DNA of 64,000 nucleotides from Pedobacter insulae (GCF_900113525.1 NZ_FOPP01000006.1:62001-126000), one strand, 5' to 3'. Shown: positions 18,649 to 28,222, numbered from the stretch's first letter. A program made the numbers and translations. Notes: generated by a model not told the origin, from the sequence alone.

Positions 18649-20592
18649 ATGTTCGAAAAACTATTTAGAAAAAAATCTGTAAGTAAAATCTTAGAAGATG
18701 CAGCAAAAGGCTATGGAGACCATAATGCGTCGCTACACAAGACTTTAGGCGTAAGGGATTTGACAGCATTTGGTATTGCTGCGATTATTGGTGCTGGTAT
18801 TTTTAGCACCATTGGTAAAGCAAGTGCAGATGGCGGACCAGCCGTTATATTCCTATTCATTTTTACTGCGGTTGCTTGTAGTTTTGCGGCTTTTGCCTAT
18901 GCAGAATTTGCTTCAATGGTTCCTGTTTCGGGAAGTGCTTACACCTATTCATACGTTGCATTTGGCGAATTAGTAGCTTGGATCATCGGTTGGTCGCTTA
19001 TTATGGAGTATGCAATTGGCAACATTACCGTGGCCATATCATGGTCCGACTATTTCACGGGCCTCCTCTCCTCTATTCGAATACCCGCATTAGGAATTGA
19101 TGGCATTAACATCCCTAGTTGGGCCACCATGGATTATCTGACTGCCTTTAACGGGCATAAGCATGCTGAAGCGTTGATAAGCGCGGGGAAAAGTATCGCG
19201 AACTTAGATGATGCCACAAGTATTGCCAATCAGGCTTGGCTAACAGCTCCAAGAATTGGCAGCTTTCACTTGGTTGCTGACTTACCTGCTTTGGGAATTA
19301 TCATTTTCATTACCTGGTTAGTTTACCGTGGGATGAAAGAATCAAGAAATGCTAGTAATGCCATGGTAATTGTTAAACTGGCAGTTATCTTATTGGTATT
19401 AGCCGTAGGCGTTTTTTATATTGACACAGAAAACTGGAATCCATTTGCTCCAAATGGCGTATCTGGCGTATTAAAAGGTGTTTCAGCAGTATTTTTTGCC
19501 TATATCGGTTTCGATGCCATCTCTACCACTGCAGAGGAATGTAAAAATCCTCAAAGGGATTTACCAAGGGGGATGATGTGGGCGATTATTATTTGTACGG
19601 TGCTTTATGTGGCCATTGCGCTCGTACTTACCGGTATCGTTAAATCTGACACATTAGCGGTGGGCGACCCGCTAGCATTTGTTTTTGATCAGATAGACTT
19701 AAAATTAATGAGTGGTATTATTGCCGTGAGTGCAGTATTCGCTATGGCAAGTGTATTGCTGGTTTTCCAAATGGGACAGCCTCGTATTTGGATGAGCATG
19801 AGTAGAGATGGACTTCTTCCTAAATCCTTTTCCAGGATTCATCCAAAATATAAAACGCCTTCGTTTGCAACGATTGTAGTTGGCTTTGTGGTAGCGGTTC
19901 CCTCTTTGTTCATGAACCTTACTATTGTTACCGACCTTTGCTCTATTGGTACTTTGTTTGCCTTTGTGCTGGTTTGCGCCGGGGTATTGGTGCTACAGAA
20001 TAAACCTGACGTCCAGAGAGGTAAATTCAGGATACCTTACGTAAATTCCAAATTTATTATTCCAATAGCCTTTATTGCCGTACTTGTTCTAGCCTTTACG
20101 AAGTTTAAAGCCGAGAGTAGTGCTTTCTTAAACAACACACCTCAAATAAATTCTCCTGTTACCTTTATTACCTCTTTAAGTACAACGGAATTGGAGACTG
20201 TAAAACAGGAAATCAGTGCGAGTCCGGTTGTGTTGCAAGGAAAACAAATTGATGCAGAAGCTTATTTAAATAGTTTAAACGACGAACAATATGCGCAGTT
20301 TATTGAGAAATCCAGTATTTCCTACGATAAAAAATTTGAAAGCGGTTGGTCGTTGTTTAAGCATAAAATCCCGATGTGGATTTTCTTGTTTATTTGTGTA
20401 GTAGTCGGCTATTACTGTGTGACTAAAAACCTGTCGTTGATCCCTGTACTGGGATTGTTGAGCTGCTTATACATGATGTGCGAGCTTGGCATTAGTAATT
20501 GGATAGGTTTTGGAATTTGGCTGGTGGTTGGACTGATTGTTTATTTCGCCTACGGCTTTAGACATAGCAAATTAGGAGCGGCAAAAGTATAG
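18649..20592 (+). CDS. APC-superfamily amino-acid permease, CAT-like
   Basis: A 647-residue inner-membrane transporter. After a cytosolic start, helix 1 has the APC hallmark GIAAIIGAGIFSTIG near residue 45. The next conserved blocks are YAEFASMVPVSGSAYTYSY and FFAYIGFDAISTTAEECKNP (helix 8 region). At least 12 hydrophobic segments are present. The cationic-amino-acid-transporter subgroup (YfnA-like) fits best. A soluble insert at about 480-560 and two further membrane segments at the C-terminus make it longer than many relatives. It converges with kup across a palindromic repeat. Confidence 0.87.
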   Translation: MFEKLFRKKSVSKILEDAAKGYGDHNASLHKTLGVRDLTAFGIAAIIGAGIFSTIGKASADGGPAVIFLFIFTAVACSFAAFAYAEFASMVPVSGSAYTYSYVAFGELVAWIIGWSLIMEYAIGNITVAISWSDYFTGLLSSIRIPALGIDGINIPSWATMDYLTAFNGHKHAEALISAGKSIANLDDATSIANQAWLTAPRIGSFHLVADLPALGIIIFITWLVYRGMKESRNASNAMVIVKLAVILLVLAVGVFYIDTENWNPFAPNGVSGVLKGVSAVFFAYIGFDAISTTAEECKNPQRDLPRGMMWAIIICTVLYVAIALVLTGIVKSDTLAVGDPLAFVFDQIDLKLMSGIIAVSAVFAMASVLLVFQMGQPRIWMSMSRDGLLPKSFSRIHPKYKTPSFATIVVGFVVAVPSLFMNLTIVTDLCSIGTLFAFVLVCAGVLVLQNKPDVQRGKFRIPYVNSKFIIPIAFIAVLVLAFTKFKAESSAFLNNTPQINSPVTFITSLSTTELETVKQEISASPVVLQGKQIDAEAYLNSLNDEQYAQFIEKSSISYDKKFESGWSLFKHKIPMWIFLFICVVVGYYCVTKNLSLIPVLGLLSCLYMMCELGISNWIGFGIWLVVGLIVYFAYGFRHSKLGAAKV

Positions 20593-20609
20593 GATTCTTT
20601 TTGTTAATT

Positions 20610-20689
20610 CGTCATTGCGAGGAACGAAGCAATCTGTTAATGAGATTGCTTCGTTCCTCGCAATGACGGAAAAACACCTCGCAATGACG
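20610..20689. repeat. REP-like palindrome plus extra half copy
   Basis: Two perfect 26-base inverted arms (20610-20635 and 20643-20668) flank a seven-base loop. The outer ends are CGTCATTGCGAGG. A further single half copy, CCTCGCAATGACG, lies at 20677-20689. It occupies the gap between the convergent permease and kup genes and could act as a bidirectional terminator. Same family as 1388-1446. Confidence 0.9.
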
Positions 20690-20710
20690 GGAAACAACAC
20701 GCTTTTGACC

Positions 20711-22672
20711 CTATACGGCCAACCTATTTAATTCTATATCTTCCGGAGTAACAAAAATCAAGGGAACTTTCTCTACATCAACATAGCTAGAGTCGAGCCC
20801 AAAACTAGTTTCTTCAGACAGACTGAAATGCTTTAACATAAAATAGTAGTCCATAATACTGCGTTCATAAAAACTCAAATTTGTGAACTTAGACAGGTGC
20901 TTTTCTAACAATACAAAGCGAAAATCGCCTGTTATCTTGTGTTTGTTTAAAGAGGTATACTGACTGGTGATATCAACTTCGCCATTCTTCACTAACTCTT
21001 CAACAACTTTACGGTAGAGAAGATTAACGCGTTGCTCAATTCTAAAGCCCAGTTTAAAATCTATCCGAATAAGTTTGCCCGGGATTAAAAATTCTACCTT
21101 ATAATCCATGGTATAAGGTTCATCCATTACATCCACGTGAACTAACCAATAAACATCGGCCCTTTTTGGTTCCTTTTGAATAATAGAATAGATTATTTTC
21201 GACTCGATTTCTGTTTTAAAATTGGCGCTGGTTAAATAAACAAGTTGAGAGGAATATTTAGGAACCGAAACATCATCGCTTAGCTCTTTCAAGATGCCAT
21301 AATATTCTTCTATTTCTACATATTTAACAAAACGGTTTTTGATCTTCCTGGCACTATACCAGGTCCACATTACACTTAATAAAGCACAACTTATGAGTAA
21401 GGTAACCCAACCTCCATGAATGAATTTAGCCATATTACCTACTAAGAAAGAGAGCTCAATTACACCATAAACTGAGACAAACATTACGATGAGGTATATT
21501 GGAAATTTCTTTCGAAGCATGTAAACGGCAACCAGCACGGTGGTCATCAGAAATGTTAAATTGATCGCTAAACCATATGCTCCCTCCATATTGTCGGATT
21601 TTTTGAAAATCAACACAATGATGATACAACCCACACATAGTAACCAATTAATAGAAGGGACATACAACTGTCCTTTTTGCACACTTGGATAGTTGATGCG
21701 CACCTTTGGCCAAAGGTTCAAACGAACTGCTTCTGATATAAGTGTAAACGAACCAGAAATCATAGCCTGCGAAGCAATAATTGCCGCCATGGTGGCTAAG
21801 ATAACCATGTACAAAACCATACCGTCGGGTATCAGCTTAAAGAAAGGGTTGGTTAACGCATTATGTGGGTCATAACCAGGATTTTTTAAGATCCACGCTC
21901 CTTGCCCTAGGTAATTGAAGATCAGCATCATTTTCACAAAAATCCAGCTAATTCGAATATTTCTTTTACCACAGTGTCCTAAGTCGCTATACAAAGCTTC
22001 CGCTCCGGTTGTACAAAGAAAAACACCACCCAATATGACCAATGCAGCTGGGTTTGTAACCAATAAATGTATGGCGTAGTATGGATTTAAAGCTTTGAAT
22101 ATAGACGGATCATGTACAATTTGGGAAATACCCGCTACTCCAAGTGCTGCAAACCAAAGAAACATTATTGGTCCAAACAGCTTTCCAACTAAATTTGTTC
22201 CAAACTGCTGGATAATAAAGAGCAAGGAGATAATCGCAATGACGATAGGCAATACGGAAACCTGTGGAAATACGACATGTAAACCTTCAATTGCTGAAGT
22301 AACGGTAATACTTGGTGTGATCATTCCATCGGCCAATAGAGCGGCACCTCCAATAATGGCAGGTATTACAAGCCATTTAGCTTTTTTCCGGACTAGGGAA
22401 TATAAAGAAAATATGCCTCCTTCCCCTTTATTATCTGCACGAAGGGTAATAATTACATATTTTACTGTGGTTTGAAGTGTGAGGGTCCAGATTATACATG
22501 ACAGCGCACCTAGTACCAAATCAGTATTGATTGTTTGTCCACTTTCAACAACCGTTTTGAATATGGCCTTTAGGGTGTATAAGGGTGAGGTTCCAATATC
22601 TCCAAAAACAATACCTAAACTAACCAGAACGCCACCCGCTGTAAGGGCATTTACATTTTTATGACTCGCCAC
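20711..22672 (-). CDS. kup: Potassium uptake protein Kup
   Basis: A 653-residue KUP/HAK/KT potassium-proton symporter. The family start LVSLGIVFGDIGTSPLYT is near residue 15, followed by about 12 hydrophobic segments to residue 460. The conserved blocks GGIFSLYSLVRK, ADGMITPSITV and GAEALYSDLGHCGK are all there. A cytosolic C-terminal domain completes it. There is no ATG at the 5' end: the open frame begins with TTG at 22693, but that TTG is inside a TATTTTTG -7 box. I therefore chose the GTG at 22672 (VASHKNVNALTAGG). The usual regulator is not visible. Confidence 0.92.
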   Translation of the reverse strand: MASHKNVNALTAGGVLVSLGIVFGDIGTSPLYTLKAIFKTVVESGQTINTDLVLGALSCIIWTLTLQTTVKYVIITLRADNKGEGGIFSLYSLVRKKAKWLVIPAIIGGAALLADGMITPSITVTSAIEGLHVVFPQVSVLPIVIAIISLLFIIQQFGTNLVGKLFGPIMFLWFAALGVAGISQIVHDPSIFKALNPYYAIHLLVTNPAALVILGGVFLCTTGAEALYSDLGHCGKRNIRISWIFVKMMLIFNYLGQGAWILKNPGYDPHNALTNPFFKLIPDGMVLYMVILATMAAIIASQAMISGSFTLISEAVRLNLWPKVRINYPSVQKGQLYVPSINWLLCVGCIIIVLIFKKSDNMEGAYGLAINLTFLMTTVLVAVYMLRKKFPIYLIVMFVSVYGVIELSFLVGNMAKFIHGGWVTLLISCALLSVMWTWYSARKIKNRFVKYVEIEEYYGILKELSDDVSVPKYSSQLVYLTSANFKTEIESKIIYSIIQKEPKRADVYWLVHVDVMDEPYTMDYKVEFLIPGKLIRIDFKLGFRIEQRVNLLYRKVVEELVKNGEVDITSQYTSLNKHKITGDFRFVLLEKHLSKFTNLSFYERSIMDYYFMLKHFSLSEETSFGLDSSYVDVEKVPLIFVTPEDIELNRLAV

Positions 22673-22690
22673 AATGTTAAAATTTGGAGG

Positions 22691-22698
22691 CAAAAATA
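22691..22698 (-). promoter_or_regulatory. -7 box of kup
   Basis: TATTTTTG on the minus strand, 18 bases before the GTG at 22672. It overlaps the in-frame TTG at 22693 and so argues against that start. Confidence 0.55.
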
Positions 22699-22862
22699 AT
22701 TAATTAATATGGAACAAAAATTATTATTTCTCATTATTGTGACAAGGCAATAGCTTATTTACGATAAAGCGTCGCTTACAAATGTGGTAAAACATCCAGC
22801 ATACATAGCAAAATCAAAACATTATTAAACGTTCCAGTTTGTTAAATATTGTTAAAATTTTC

Positions 22863-22911
22863 ATAAGGAAATAATTTGTTTGATTTCCTTATTTAATTTT
22901 TTATATTTTTG
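22863..22911 (+). promoter_or_regulatory. Promoter of T9SS cargo gene with flanking inverted repeat
   Basis: A double -33 motif TTTGTTTG (22875-22882), a 21-base spacer and TATTTTTG (22904-22911) form the best Bacteroidota promoter in the window, 12 bases before the ATG at 22924. A perfect 10-bp inverted repeat, ATAAGGAAAT (22863-22872) and ATTTCCTTAT (22883-22892), brackets the -33 box exactly, as an operator would. Confidence 0.7.
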
Positions 22912-22923
22912 CCAGTACTACAT

Positions 22924-23442
22924 ATGGGAAAAAAATCAATAATAGGGCTATTTTGGAGTTTTCTATGCATCATCTGCATAGGATTTGCCTCTAATTCAGC
23001 GGTTTTTGCCCAAAAAACGGATAGCAGCAAAATTTCTATCAAACCAAAACCCAGGGTAGTCAGTAGATTACCCGTAATTAGGGGAAGTGTTCAGGCTTAC
23101 AAGCCAGGCAATATCAGTTTTAACACCACTAGCAGCACATCCACACAGAGTGTCAACGCAAGTAATGTAAAATCTGGAAAAATTTTAACGATTTTAAAAC
23201 TTTACCCGAATCCAGTTTCGGAGTACTTAAATATTAATATGCGTTTAGAAAAAGACGCTAACTTATCCGTTAAGATTACCGATTTGTTAGGGAATGATAT
23301 CATTTCGCTCATGAATGACAGGGGGATGGCTGGCGAACAAACTAAAACGTTTACTATTCCGAACAAACTTAATCCAGGCATCTATTTTGTAAAGGTAAAC
23401 GCCGGTGGTGACTTAAAGGTGCTTAAAATTTCAGTACTGTAA
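22924..23442 (+). CDS. Small secreted protein with T9SS type A sorting domain
   Basis: A 172-residue protein with a signal peptide (cleavage near NSAVFAQ, residue 30), a low-complexity S/T/K/P-rich stretch to about residue 85, and a C-terminal type A sorting domain. The domain is shown by LYPNPVSEYLNI, the VKITDLLGNDI strand and LNPGIYFVKVNAGGDLKVLK. The sorting domain directs export across the outer membrane by the T9SS and attachment or release. There is almost no passenger, so the mature product may be a short linker-like peptide or a structural piece. The upstream TTG at 22909 is inside the -7 box; I chose the ATG at 22924. Confidence 0.87.
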   Translation: MGKKSIIGLFWSFLCIICIGFASNSAVFAQKTDSSKISIKPKPRVVSRLPVIRGSVQAYKPGNISFNTTSSTSTQSVNASNVKSGKILTILKLYPNPVSEYLNINMRLEKDANLSVKITDLLGNDIISLMNDRGMAGEQTKTFTIPNKLNPGIYFVKVNAGGDLKVLKISVL

Positions 23443-23476
23443 ATCGTAAATTGTTTGTTAAAACCCTTTTACCCTT

Positions 23477-24088
23477 ATGAAAATTATTGCCATTGGCCGC
23501 AACTATGCCGCACATGCGAAAGAACTAAATAACGAAGTTCCAACAAAACCAGTTATTTTTTTGAAACCTGACACCGCTGTTTTAAAAGACAACAAGCCTT
23601 TTTATATCCCAGATTTTTCTAACGACATTCATTTTGAGTTGGAGGTAGTTTTAAAAGTTAGTAAAGAGGGTAAGTACATAGCCGAAAAATTTGCTCCCAA
23701 CTATTATGATGAAATAGGTTTGGGAATAGATTTTACAGCACGCGACATTCAAAATCAGCATAAAGAGAAAGGGCTCCCATGGGAATTGGCGAAAGCTTTC
23801 GATAACTCTGCGGCCATTAGTAATTTTTTACCTAAAAGCGACTTCATTGACCTTTATAATTTAGGTTTCGAACTTAAGGTAAACGAAGAAACGAGGCAGC
23901 AAGGGCATACTTCAAACCTCTTATTTTCGTTTGAAAAGATAATTGCCTTTGTATCCCAATATATTACCTTAAAAAAAGGAGACCTGATTTTTACGGGTAC
24001 GCCGCAAGGTGTTGGGCAAGTTAAGCAGGGAGATCATTTAGCTGCGTGGCTTGAGGGCAAACAATTACTCGATTTTAAAATTAAATAG
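23477..24088 (+). CDS. Fumarylacetoacetate hydrolase family protein
   Basis: A 203-residue single-domain FAH-fold protein. The metal ligands fit the pattern: HFELEVVLKV with its acidic residues near residue 55, DFTARDIQNQHKEKG near 87, and the closing LIFTGTPQGVGQVKQGD segment. Such enzymes hydrolyse or decarboxylate small beta-diketo acids; the short form is often assigned to oxaloacetate or acylpyruvate chemistry. The substrate is not determined by sequence. It is followed by the M23 gene after five bases. Confidence 0.88.
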   Translation: MKIIAIGRNYAAHAKELNNEVPTKPVIFLKPDTAVLKDNKPFYIPDFSNDIHFELEVVLKVSKEGKYIAEKFAPNYYDEIGLGIDFTARDIQNQHKEKGLPWELAKAFDNSAAISNFLPKSDFIDLYNLGFELKVNEETRQQGHTSNLLFSFEKIIAFVSQYITLKKGDLIFTGTPQGVGQVKQGDHLAAWLEGKQLLDFKIK

Positions 24089-24093
24089 TACGG

Positions 24094-25824
24094 ATGCATT
24101 ATAAAAGTCAAATTGCTCTTTACGTCACTGCCTTTATACTCTCCGCTGCCAATTGTGCAGCACAAAAAATTTATAGCGATCATAAATATCCGTTAACGGA
24201 TTTTAGGCAACCATTAGATATTAGTCCCCCAGCATTGGCCGGTTCTTTTGGTGAGCTCCGCACTAATCATTTTCATTCGGGAATTGATTTCAGAACGAAC
24301 CAAAAAATCGGATATCCGGTTTACGCCGTTGCGGATGGCTATGTGGCAAGATTGAGGGTTCAAAATAGTGGATTTGGTTTAGCGCTTTATTTAAATCATT
24401 CCAATGGTTACACTTCGGTATATGGACACCTTTCGCGTTTTAATCCTAAAATTGGGCAGGAAGTAAAAAATATCCAATATCGTAATAAGCGCTATGAAAT
24501 CGACGAGTTTCCAAATGCCGATCTTATGCCAGTTCGTAAGGGTGATATTATTGCCTATTCAGGTAATACCGGCAGTTCTGGAGGTCCCCATTTACATTTC
24601 GAACTGCGTGATACCAAAACCGAGGCAACCATTAACCCGCAATTATTGGGAATCCAAATTCCTGATAATATCCCTCCTGTTATTACCGCAATGTATGTTT
24701 ACCGATTAAATGAACAACCATTTAACGAATTCACTCCAAAGCAATATTTTCAGGTAACTGGCAATAACGGAAAATATAATTTAAATAAAGTAAAAACCAT
24801 TAATCTAAGCGGTGAAGTTGGCTTTGGAATAGTTGCTACGGATAAGCACAATGGGATGTCGGGCATTAACGGAGTGTATTCGATTGAACTAGCACTCGAC
24901 GGAGACATCATTTATACTTCTGCTTTAGAACGATTTAGTTTTGAAAATAGTAGAGCCATCAATTCTCATCTAGATTATCCGGCGTTGTTAACTTATAAAC
25001 GTAGTATTCAGAAAAGTTTTGTCGACCCAGGAAACCCATTGCAGATTTACAGCAATTTAATTAACCAGGGTAGAGTAAGCTTTAATGATGGAAAATTGCA
25101 TCAGTTACAGTACATCCTTACTGATGCCAAAGGGAATAAAAGCACCTTGATATTTAATGTTCAAGCTGATACCAAAGCAACGATTACCTCCCCGGCAACC
25201 CCAGCAGAAATCACCTTCGCATTTAATAAAGTTAATGAATTTGTAAATGATGAAATTAAAGTGGTTTTTCCAAAAGGCACATTATATAACGATCTCAACT
25301 TTATCTATAAAAAACTTCCTAAGCCACAAACAAATGCTTTCTCGCCCATTCATCAGATCCAAAACAATTTAACTCCATTGCACTTAGGTTTTGAGCTCTC
25401 TATCAAAGCAGACAGTTCTTTAACCAAGCATCAAAATAAGGCACTCATTGTAAACACCAACCGTAGCTCGCAAGGGGGCACCTTTGAAAATGGCTATATA
25501 AAAACGACTGTAAAAACATTTGGCAACTTCTTTATTGCGATAGATACTATTGCACCTGTTATTATACCGATTAACCTATCCCAAGGGAAGAACATGAAGA
25601 ACATTAGTAAAATGACTTTTAAAATCAAAGATAATCTTTCTGGGATTAAAAGCTTTAATGGCTATATTGATGGCAAATGGATTTTAATGGAGTTTGATAC
25701 TAAGACCGCTACGTTATGGCATACTTTTGATGAAAGAACATCGAGCGGCAAACATGACTTAGCATTACAGGTGGTCGACATGAAAGATAATATAAAGCGG
25801 TACGCTATTGAGTTTTATAAATAA
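24094..25824 (+). CDS. M23 family metallopeptidase (LytM)
   Basis: A 576-residue exported protein: signal peptide to about residue 23 (AANCAAQ), then a LytM/peptidase M23 domain at roughly 50-200. The zinc ligands are visible as HSGID (His61, Asp65) and the HLHFEL motif near residue 167. The C-terminal 370 residues look beta-rich, with repeated blocks such as DTIAPVIIPI and IKDNLSGIKSFNGYIDG that resemble immunoglobulin-like modules. It probably cuts peptidoglycan cross-links in the periplasm, or acts as an activator of amidases. The run to Bcp has a 12-base gap. Confidence 0.87.
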   Translation: MHYKSQIALYVTAFILSAANCAAQKIYSDHKYPLTDFRQPLDISPPALAGSFGELRTNHFHSGIDFRTNQKIGYPVYAVADGYVARLRVQNSGFGLALYLNHSNGYTSVYGHLSRFNPKIGQEVKNIQYRNKRYEIDEFPNADLMPVRKGDIIAYSGNTGSSGGPHLHFELRDTKTEATINPQLLGIQIPDNIPPVITAMYVYRLNEQPFNEFTPKQYFQVTGNNGKYNLNKVKTINLSGEVGFGIVATDKHNGMSGINGVYSIELALDGDIIYTSALERFSFENSRAINSHLDYPALLTYKRSIQKSFVDPGNPLQIYSNLINQGRVSFNDGKLHQLQYILTDAKGNKSTLIFNVQADTKATITSPATPAEITFAFNKVNEFVNDEIKVVFPKGTLYNDLNFIYKKLPKPQTNAFSPIHQIQNNLTPLHLGFELSIKADSSLTKHQNKALIVNTNRSSQGGTFENGYIKTTVKTFGNFFIAIDTIAPVIIPINLSQGKNMKNISKMTFKIKDNLSGIKSFNGYIDGKWILMEFDTKTATLWHTFDERTSSGKHDLALQVVDMKDNIKRYAIEFYK

Positions 25825-25836
25825 TAAACAACTTCT

Positions 25837-26295
25837 ATGGAATTAAAACAAGGAGATCAGGCTCCAAAATTTACCTCGACAGACCAAAATGGAAATACGG
25901 TTACTTTAAATCAATTCAAGGGCAAGAAAGTTGTTTTGTATTTTTATCCAAAAGATAATACGCCTGGTTGCACTGCAGAGGCGTGCGACTTCAGAGATAA
26001 TTATCAGGGTTTGGTAGCCAAAGGCATTGAAGTGCTTGGTGTGAGTGTTGATGATGAAAAGTCGCACCAAAAATTCGTTACGAAATTTAATTTACCCTTT
26101 ACCCTTTTAGCCGATACAGATCATAAAATTGTGGAGGCATATGGTGTATGGGGAGAGAAAAATATGTATGGTAAAAAATATATGGGTACTGTTAGAACTA
26201 CTTTTATCATTGATGAAGAAGGCACAATTGCACATATCATCACAAAAGTTGACACAAAAAATCCATCTGAACAGGTTTTAAGTCTACTAGCTTAG
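25837..26295 (+). CDS. bcp: Thioredoxin-dependent peroxiredoxin, BCP type
   Basis: A 152-residue cytosolic peroxiredoxin reducing hydrogen and organic peroxides. The peroxidatic Cys45 and resolving Cys50 are in TPGCTAEACDFRD, an atypical two-cysteine arrangement. The YFYPKDNTPGC stretch and the late TTFIIDEEG are family hallmarks. Electrons would come from thioredoxin (a trxA gene is at 32415). It ends a plus-strand cluster with FAH and M23 genes; the association looks like loose co-transcription. Confidence 0.95.
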   Translation: MELKQGDQAPKFTSTDQNGNTVTLNQFKGKKVVLYFYPKDNTPGCTAEACDFRDNYQGLVAKGIEVLGVSVDDEKSHQKFVTKFNLPFTLLADTDHKIVEAYGVWGEKNMYGKKYMGTVRTTFIIDEEGTIAHIITKVDTKNPSEQVLSLLA

Positions 26296-26345
26296 TAAAC
26301 ATTAAAATTTTATAATTACCTTGCAATTTTAAAACATGATAAGCA

Positions 26346-27191
26346 ATGAAACATACAATTAGCGAACTTGAAGATATCGCTTCGCAGGTTAGAAGAGATG
26401 TACTTAGAATGGTGCACGCGGTACAATCCGGTCACCCAGGTGCATCATTAGGCTGTGCCGATTTTTTTACGGCACTCTATTTCGAGGTCCTTAACCACAA
26501 TCCTGAATTTAAAATGGATGGTATTGGTGAAGATCTGTTCTTTTTATCAAACGGTCATATTTCCCCAGTTTGGTATAGCGTGTTGGCAAGATCTGGCTAT
26601 TTTGAAGTGAGTGAATTAGCTACTTTTAGAAAACTTGACTCGAGGTTACAGGGTCATCCGACTACCCACGAGGGTTTACCTGGAGTTAGGGTTGCCTCAG
26701 GTTCATTAGGGCAGGGTTTATCTGTTGCGATCGGTGCTGCTTTGGTGAAAAAATTAAATGGTGACAAATCTTTGGTTTATACTTTACAAGGGGATGGAGA
26801 ACTACAGGAAGGCCAAAATTGGGAAGCATTTATGTTTGCCCCTTTTCATAAGGTAGACAATTTGATTGCAAGTATTGACTATAACGGCCAACAGATTGAT
26901 GGTCCTACGGAAAAAGTACTTTCCCTGGAAAACCTTCAAGCTAAATTTGAAGCATTCGGGTGGCATGTAATCACTTCAGACGGCAATGACATGGGAGAAA
27001 TTACCAAGGCGCTACATTATGCTAAGTCATTAACCGGAAAAGGTAAACCTATTTTAAACCTAATGAGTACCCAAATGGGCTATGGAGTTGATTTTATGGT
27101 TGGAACCCACAAATGGCATGGTTCCCCTCCAAACGATGATCAATTGAAAACAGCACTTGATCAAATAAAAGAAACAGCAGGGGATTACTAA
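26346..27191 (+). CDS. Transketolase, N-terminal subunit
   Basis: A 281-residue thiamine-diphosphate-binding half of a split transketolase in the non-oxidative pentose phosphate pathway. The start has MVHAVQSGHPGASLGCADF. The TPP/Mg motif GDGELQEGQNWEA is near residue 150 and DYNGQQIDG near 180. The C-terminal HKWHGSPPNDDQL is typical. The partner subunit begins 66 bases downstream; both are needed for activity. Splitting the enzyme into two genes is common in bacteria and is not a frameshift: both proteins have complete domain boundaries. Confidence 0.94.
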   Translation: MKHTISELEDIASQVRRDVLRMVHAVQSGHPGASLGCADFFTALYFEVLNHNPEFKMDGIGEDLFFLSNGHISPVWYSVLARSGYFEVSELATFRKLDSRLQGHPTTHEGLPGVRVASGSLGQGLSVAIGAALVKKLNGDKSLVYTLQGDGELQEGQNWEAFMFAPFHKVDNLIASIDYNGQQIDGPTEKVLSLENLQAKFEAFGWHVITSDGNDMGEITKALHYAKSLTGKGKPILNLMSTQMGYGVDFMVGTHKWHGSPPNDDQLKTALDQIKETAGDY

Positions 27192-27256
27192 TTTTATAAG
27201 GGAGTAATGAAAGCCTGCGAAGCAAGCTTGAATACCATTAAAAATAATAGACACTA

Positions 27257-28213
27257 ATGAAAAAGTATACATATACAGATAAAAAAGATACACGTTCGGG
27301 TTTTGGTGCTGGATTACATGAGGCTGGGAAGCGCAATGAAAATGTAGTTGCCCTTTGCGCAGATTTAGTTGGTTCCTTAAAAATGGACGCCTTTATTAAA
27401 GATTTTCCGGATAGGTTTGTGCAGGTTGGAATCGCCGAAGCCAACATGATGGGTATTGCAGCTGGGATGACTATTGGTGGGAAGATTCCTTTTACAGGAA
27501 CTTTTGCTAATTTCTCTACAGGCAGGGTTTACGATCAAATTCGTCAGTCTATCGCCTACTCGGGCAAAAATGTAAAAATTTGTGCCTCACATGCGGGTTT
27601 AACTTTGGGTGAAGATGGGGCAACACATCAAATTTTAGAAGATATAGGTTTAATGAAAATGTTGCCTGGCATGGTCGTGATCAATCCTTGTGATTATAAT
27701 CAAACCAAAGCGGCAACATTGGCTATTATGGACTATGAAGGACCAGTTTATTTACGCTTCGGCCGTCCGGTAATCCCTGTATTTACGCCTGAAGATCAAA
27801 AATTTGAAATTGGCAAAGCATGGATGGTTAACGAAGGTAAGGATGTAACGATCATTGCTACCGGACACATGGTATGGAGAGCAATTGAAGCCGGCGAAAA
27901 ATTAGCGGAGTTGGGAATTGATGCAGAGATTATCAATATTCATACGATTAAACCTTTGGATGAGGAAGCTATTCTAAAATCTGTTCAAAAAACAGGTTGC
28001 GTAGTAACTTGTGAAGAGCATAATAAGTTCGGTGGACTTGGAGAAAGTGTATCTCGTTTATTAACTACAACCTATCTTGCTCCCCAAGAATTTGTAGCCG
28101 TTAATGATAGTTTTGGAGAAAGTGCAACTCCGGATCAATTAATGACGAAATACAAGTTGGATCCTGCTGATATTGTTGCAGCGGCGCAGAAAGTAATGAA
28201 AAGAAAAAAATAA
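27257..28213 (+). CDS. Transketolase, C-terminal subunit
   Basis: A 318-residue second half of transketolase: the pyrimidine-binding domain (VGIAEANMMGIAAGMTIGGKIPFTGTF, here abbreviated by its ends VGIAEAN and GTFANFS) and the C-terminal transketolase domain with CEEHNKFGGLGESVS. The ATG at 27257 overlaps the TAA of a tiny 16-codon frame that starts at 27207 after an AAGGGAG stretch, so translation could be coupled to it. It forms the active enzyme with the product of the gene at 26346. Confidence 0.94.
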   Translation: MKKYTYTDKKDTRSGFGAGLHEAGKRNENVVALCADLVGSLKMDAFIKDFPDRFVQVGIAEANMMGIAAGMTIGGKIPFTGTFANFSTGRVYDQIRQSIAYSGKNVKICASHAGLTLGEDGATHQILEDIGLMKMLPGMVVINPCDYNQTKAATLAIMDYEGPVYLRFGRPVIPVFTPEDQKFEIGKAWMVNEGKDVTIIATGHMVWRAIEAGEKLAELGIDAEIINIHTIKPLDEEAILKSVQKTGCVVTCEEHNKFGGLGESVSRLLTTTYLAPQEFVAVNDSFGESATPDQLMTKYKLDPADIVAAAQKVMKRKK

Positions 28214-28222
28214 CAACGTAAA

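Noticed and set aside
22095..22475. 126-codon open frame opposite kup
   Set aside because: Lies fully within the conserved transporter; shadow frame.
26346..28213. Transketolase broken by a frameshift
   Set aside because: Both halves have complete domain ends and separate starts; a split two-gene enzyme is normal.
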